A DNA stretch of 64,000 bases from the NCBI GenBank assembly GCA_045805265.1, contig JBJMLO010000008.1:124001-188000 (forward strand). The letters are read 5' to 3'. This stretch comes from JBJMLO01 sp045805265 (GTDB lineage: Bacteria > Actinomycetota > UBA4738 > JACQTL01). The position numbers and the translations under genes are program-made. This document shows positions 60,425 to 64,000 of the stretch, piece after piece. The notes beneath the pieces are model-generated. The model did no database searches. It was not told the origin of the DNA and was given only the letters and a program-made list of their open reading frames with translations. Position 1 is the first letter of the stretch. Each line of letters begins with the position of its first letter.

Positions 60425-61858
60425 TCAGGAACCCGCGGCGGCGTGCAATCGAGCCAGAGTGCGGCCCTTGCCCAGGAGTTCGAGGGATTCCGGCAGTGGC
60501 GGGGAGACCGTCGTGCCGGTGACGGCCGCGCGGATGGGTTGCCAGCCTTTCGTGCGGTTGAGGCCGGCTTCCCCGGCCGCGGAATCCATGGCGGCGATGA
60601 TCTCCTTCGCCTTCCAGTCCGTGACCGGCTCCAGCTTGCCGGCGGCGACGCCCAGATAGTCGGGACCGACCTTGTCGATCGCGGCGCGGGCCTTGTCGTC
60701 GAGGGTGACGTCTTCGATGAAGAGGAACCGGAGCATGGGTGCTGCCTCTTCCAGCGTGCGCATGCGTTCCTTGACGTGGGGGGCGGCCTTGCGAACGGTC
60801 TCGAGCTCGGGGGTGAGGCCGGCGTCGGCGAGGAAGGGGACCATGCGGGCGGCGAGCTCCTCGTCGGAGAGCGAGCGGATGTAGTGGCCGTTCATCCAGG
60901 TGAGCTTCTCGACGTCGAATATGGCCGGGTGGTGGGAGACGCCGTCGAGGTCGAAGCGGCGGATCAGCTCCTCGCGGGGCAGGATCTCCTCGTTGTGGCC
61001 GGGGGACCAGCCGAGGAGCGAGAGGTAGTTGACCACGGCCTCGGGGAGGTAGCCGTGCTCGCGGAACCACTCGACGGCGACGGCGCCGTGGCGCTTCGAC
61101 AGCTTGGCGCGATCCGGACCGAGGATCAGCGGCAGGTGGGCGTAGCGGGGCGGTGAGGCCTCGAGCGCCTCGAACATCAGCAGCTGGCGCGGAGTCGAGG
61201 GCAGGAGGTCCTCACCCCGGATGACGTGGGTCATGCCCATCCGCAGGTCGTCGACCCCGCTCGCCAGGAGATAGGTCGGCGACCCGTCAGACCGCACGAC
61301 GATGAAGTCGCGCAGCGAGTCCGCCGCGAAACGCTGCGGGCCCTTCACCAGGTCGTCGAACGTGACGTCGCGGCCCTCCGGGATGGCGAACCGCAGGGCC
61401 CAGGGGCGGCCCTCGGACTCGAACGCCGCGCGCTCCGCGTCGGTGAGGCGGCGGCACCGGCCGTCGTACCCGGGCGCCGCGCCGCGAGCCCTGGCCGCCT
61501 CCCGGCGCTGCTCCAGCTCCTCGGGCGTGCAGTAGCACCGGTACGCGTGGCCCCCCTCGGCGAGCTGCCCGGCGGCCTCGCGGTAGATATCGAACCGCTC
61601 CGTCTGGCGGTACGGTGCATGCGGTCCGCCGATCTCCGGTCCCTCGTCCCAGTCCAGCCCGAGCCAGTGCAGCGAGCGTTCCAGCACGTGGACGGCCTCG
61701 TCGGTGACCCGGTCGGCGTCGGTGTCCTCGACCCGCAGCACGAACACGCCGCCGTGATGCCGGGCGAACAGCCAGTTGAACAGGGCGGTGCGCGCGCCGC
61801 CGACGTGGAGGAACCCGCTCGGCGCCGGCGCGAACCGCGCGCGTACGGCAGTGCTCAC
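60425..61858 (-). CDS. gltX: glutamyl-tRNA synthetase
   Basis: A 477-residue class I synthetase. The HIGH-equivalent is PAPSGFLHVGGARTA (residues 11-25) and the KMSKS-equivalent is AKLSKRHGA; RVEDTD and the CYC cysteine pair in YRCYCTPEELE are also present. The tRNA-binding C-terminal domain is complete (HYIRSLSDEELAARMVPFL). Charges tRNA-Glu and, if no glutaminyl-tRNA synthetase exists, tRNA-Gln. It converges with the MOSC gene. Confidence 0.97.
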   Translation of the reverse strand: MSTAVRARFAPAPSGFLHVGGARTALFNWLFARHHGGVFVLRVEDTDADRVTDEAVHVLERSLHWLGLDWDEGPEIGGPHAPYRQTERFDIYREAAGQLAEGGHAYRCYCTPEELEQRREAARARGAAPGYDGRCRRLTDAERAAFESEGRPWALRFAIPEGRDVTFDDLVKGPQRFAADSLRDFIVVRSDGSPTYLLASGVDDLRMGMTHVIRGEDLLPSTPRQLLMFEALEASPPRYAHLPLILGPDRAKLSKRHGAVAVEWFREHGYLPEAVVNYLSLLGWSPGHNEEILPREELIRRFDLDGVSHHPAIFDVEKLTWMNGHYIRSLSDEELAARMVPFLADAGLTPELETVRKAAPHVKERMRTLEEAAPMLRFLFIEDVTLDDKARAAIDKVGPDYLGVAAGKLEPVTDWKAKEIIAAMDSAAGEAGLNRTKGWQPIRAAVTGTTVSPPLPESLELLGKGRTLARLHAAAGS

Positions 61859-61874
61859 GCGACCATTCTCGCAG

Positions 61875-62633
61875 TCAGGCGGCGACGACCGGATTCTGCA
61901 GGGATCCGATCCCCTCGATCTCGACCTCGACGCGGTCGCCGGGCTGCAGCGGCCCGATCCCGGCCGGGGTCCCCGTCATGATCACGTCGCCGGGGAGCAG
62001 CGTCATGAACGTCGAGACGAACGCGACGAGCCCGGCGGGGCCGAACGTGAGGTCGGAGGTACGGGCCTGCTGGCGGACCTCGCCGTTGACCCGGGTGGTG
62101 AGCTCCAGGTCGGCGGGGTCCACGTCCGTCTCGATCCACGGCCCGAGGGGGCAGGAGGTGTCGAACCCCTTGGCCCGGGTCCACTGGCCGTCCCGGGCCT
62201 GGAGGTCGCGGAGCGTCACGTCGTTCCCGCAGGTGTACCCGAGGATGGCCAGGACGGCGTCCTCCAGCGACAGCCGGTGGGCCAGGCGGCCGATCACCAC
62301 CGCGAGCTCGCCCTCATAGTCCATCCGCTCGCTGATCGGCGGGTACACGATGGGGTCGCCGGGACCGATCACCGACGTCGAGGGCTTCAGGAAGGTGAGC
62401 GGCTCGTCCGGAACCTGCTCGTCCATCTCCCTCGCGTGCTCGGCGTAGTTCCGGCCGACGGCGACGACCTTCGACGGCAGCACCGGCGCCAGGAGCCGCA
62501 CGTCGTCGGCGGGAATCGCCTCACCCGTGGGAACCGGCGCTTCGAAGAACGTTCCCCGCAGCGGCTGCACCTCGCCGCCGTCGAGGACGCCGGTGGCGAT
62601 GCGGTCGCCGAACCGGAAGCGGACCAGCCTCAT
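61875..62633 (-). CDS. fumarylacetoacetate hydrolase family protein
   Basis: A 252-residue enzyme of the FAH superfamily. FLKPSTSVIGPGDPIVYP and DYEGELAVVIG carry the family's metal-binding Glu/Asp pattern, with CGNDVTLRDLQ, KGFDTSCPLGPWI and the closing LLPGDVIMTGTPAGIGPLQPGD. Typical substrates are 2-oxo-acid dienes of aromatic degradation; the one here is unknown. Lies 16 bases upstream of gltX and can be co-transcribed with it. Confidence 0.93.
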   Translation of the reverse strand: MRLVRFRFGDRIATGVLDGGEVQPLRGTFFEAPVPTGEAIPADDVRLLAPVLPSKVVAVGRNYAEHAREMDEQVPDEPLTFLKPSTSVIGPGDPIVYPPISERMDYEGELAVVIGRLAHRLSLEDAVLAILGYTCGNDVTLRDLQARDGQWTRAKGFDTSCPLGPWIETDVDPADLELTTRVNGEVRQQARTSDLTFGPAGLVAFVSTFMTLLPGDVIMTGTPAGIGPLQPGDRVEVEIEGIGSLQNPVVAA

Positions 62634-62700
62634 CGGTCCGGCAGGCTACCGGATCGCTCCCAGCGGCACCGAGGCCCCGGCCGGGGCGCCCTTCCACACG

Positions 62701-62729
62701 GAGGGGCCGGAGCGTGGCCCCGGCCCCTC
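62701..62729. terminator. hairpin terminator after ilvE
   Basis: Perfect 10-bp arms GAGGGGCCGG and CCGGCCCCTC around a nine-base loop, 166 bases past the ilvE stop in the intergenic gap before the FAH gene. No U-run follows, as is common in high-G+C genomes. Confidence 0.5.
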
Positions 62730-62894
62730 GCGGGGCACGGGCGAGGGGGATGCCCGCGCCCCGGCTCTCGTCCCAGCTTGCCCCGCTGGTCGGCCAGTCT
62801 AGGTCACCGGTGCAAATCGGCCGTACCGCCACGGGAGCGGAGAGTCGGGCACGCGGAATCGGCGTCGACTGCGGAGTCGCGGCGGTGGACGAGC

Positions 62895-63821
62895 TCAGGC
62901 GGAGACCGGGCTCATCCAGCCGGCGTACTTGTCGATCTCGCCGTGCACCGCACCCAGGAACTCGCTCTGGATCTCCTTGGTGATCGGCCCCCGGCCGCTG
63001 GCCGCGACGGCGTGGTCGTCGACCTCCTTGATCGGGCACACCTCGGCCGCGGTGCCCGTGAAGAAGGCCTCGTCGGCGAAGTACAGGTCCGTGCGGACCA
63101 GGTTCTCCTCGTGGACCGTGTACCCGAGGTCCCGGGCGATCGTGATCACGGTGTCGCGCGTGATGCCGTCGAGGCACCCGGCGGACAGCGGCGGCGTGTA
63201 CAGCTCGCCGTCCTTGATCAGGAACACGTTCTCGCCGCTGCCGTCGGTGACGTAGCCGGACTGGTTCAGCATGATGGCCTCGTCGTACCCGGCCTTGGCC
63301 GACTCGATCTTGGCCAGGACAGAGTTGATGTACTGCCCGGTGGCCTTGGCGCCCGGCGGGATGACGTTCGGATCGAGGCGCTTCCACGACGAGATCTTGA
63401 CCCTGGCGCCCTTCTCCAGCGCCTCCTCGCCCAGGTACACGCCCCACGCCCACACCGTGATCGAGATGTTCACCGGGGCGTTCAGCGGGTTGATGCCCAT
63501 CTCGCCGTATCCCCGGTGGACGAGCGGCCGGATGTAGCACTCAGCGAGGCCGTTCGCCCGGACGGTCTCCCGGATGGCGTCCTCGATCGCCTCCAGCGAG
63601 TACGGGACTTCCATGTGGTACAGGTGCGCCGAGCGGAACAGCCGCCGGACGTGGTCGTTGAGGCGGAAGACGGCGGTGCCCCGGGAGGTGTCGTAGGCCC
63701 GGATTCCCTCGAAGACGCCCGTTCCGTAGTGCACGGAGTGCGTGAGGATCGGGATGTGCGCCTCGTCCCACCCGACGAGAGCTCCGTCCATCCAGACCTT
63801 CTCGACGGGCTGAACCGGCAC
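62895..63821 (-). CDS. ilvE: branched-chain amino acid aminotransferase
   Basis: A 308-residue class IV aminotransferase: VWMDGALVGWDEAHIPILTHSVHYGTGVFEGIRAY, PLVHRGYGEMG, the PLP lysine in PPGAKATGQYINS, SGYVTDGSGENVFLI and DEAFFTGTAAEVCPI. Catalyses the last step of leucine, isoleucine and valine synthesis and their first catabolic step. The GTG at 63821 with AGGAGG is chosen over the longer frame from 63947. Confidence 0.95.
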   Translation of the reverse strand: MPVQPVEKVWMDGALVGWDEAHIPILTHSVHYGTGVFEGIRAYDTSRGTAVFRLNDHVRRLFRSAHLYHMEVPYSLEAIEDAIRETVRANGLAECYIRPLVHRGYGEMGINPLNAPVNISITVWAWGVYLGEEALEKGARVKISSWKRLDPNVIPPGAKATGQYINSVLAKIESAKAGYDEAIMLNQSGYVTDGSGENVFLIKDGELYTPPLSAGCLDGITRDTVITIARDLGYTVHEENLVRTDLYFADEAFFTGTAAEVCPIKEVDDHAVAASGRGPITKEIQSEFLGAVHGEIDKYAGWMSPVSA

Positions 63822-64000
63822 CGGCGCCTCCTTCCGACTCTGCGCGAACCGGAAGCTCGCGCTGCTCTGGGGGCCCAGCATACCCAGCGAAGCGAACCAA
63901 GCGGCGGCCGCGCTCGCGGCGGTCGTCACGGCATCGGAATTCCTCACGGGTTCCGTGTCGGGTGCGGCCGGGATGCGGGCCGGGTCAGGCCGGAAGGACG

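Overview
The window is about 70% G+C, rich in GTG/TTG starts, overlapping stop/start junctions and at least one leaderless promoter. Together with a small 'RGSDKH' protein that I know only from actinobacteria, this suggests an uncultured soil-type Actinomycetota (inference). No rRNA, CRISPR array or intact mobile element was seen. There are two tRNAs: Gln(CTG) and Glu(CTC).

Region 1 (1-2.8 kb) holds a cut-off secreted protein, a frameshifted secreted SBBP/RTX protein, two small hypotheticals and a nitroreductase. Region 2 (2.9-14.4 kb) is the highlight, a self-contained sigma-54 module. A GAFTGA-bearing enhancer-binding protein on the plus strand converges on a minus-strand run. That run is rpoN, two paralogous EFEGG-repeat proteins, an HExxH metalloprotease (one-base frameshift), a coiled-coil protein, a 507-residue unknown, a BioF-fold PLP enzyme without the usual histidines, and an amidohydrolase. 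A perfect -24/-12 promoter (TGGCACGGACCTTGCA) lies in front of rpoN and a close relative lies in front of the EFEGG genes. Sigma-54 is absent from the well-studied Actinomycetota, so a sigma factor, activator, promoters and target operon packed into 11 kb look like a dedicated, little-described system.

Region 3 (14.4-20.3 kb) has secreted delta-60 and conserved secreted proteins, an ArsR/AHSA1 pair with a leaderless operator-promoter, a strong bidirectional terminator, a membrane protein with a duplicated domain and a CDF metal exporter. Region 4 (20.4-33.0 kb) is one operon: a MacB/LolD-type ATPase, four tandem FtsX-like permeases and a NarL-class histidine kinase without an adjacent response regulator. 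Region 5 (33.3-40.4 kb) is a branched-chain-amino-acid-type ABC operon with a cysteine-rich lipoprotein binding protein, a LivH-LivM fusion, LivG, LivF and two unrecognised envelope proteins.

Region 6 (40.4-46.6 kb) begins at tRNA-Glu, which is followed by a tyrosine-recombinase remnant. It then carries accessory genes: a secreted beta-structured protein, a YdhR-like fragment, a DUF1059 protein, a large LuxR/AAA regulator, a cupin and an XRE regulator. Region 7 (46.7-56 kb) has a cupredoxin/phosphoesterase/BON/nucleotidyltransferase operon facing a paralogous nucleotidyltransferase, then Crp and XRE regulators, and CheR plus two CheB proteins with no chemotaxis receptors or kinase, and an SDR. 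Region 8 (56-64 kb) has a GT-C-like membrane protein fused in frame to the RGSDKH protein, a sulfatase, a MOSC protein, gltX, an FAH-family hydrolase and ilvE.
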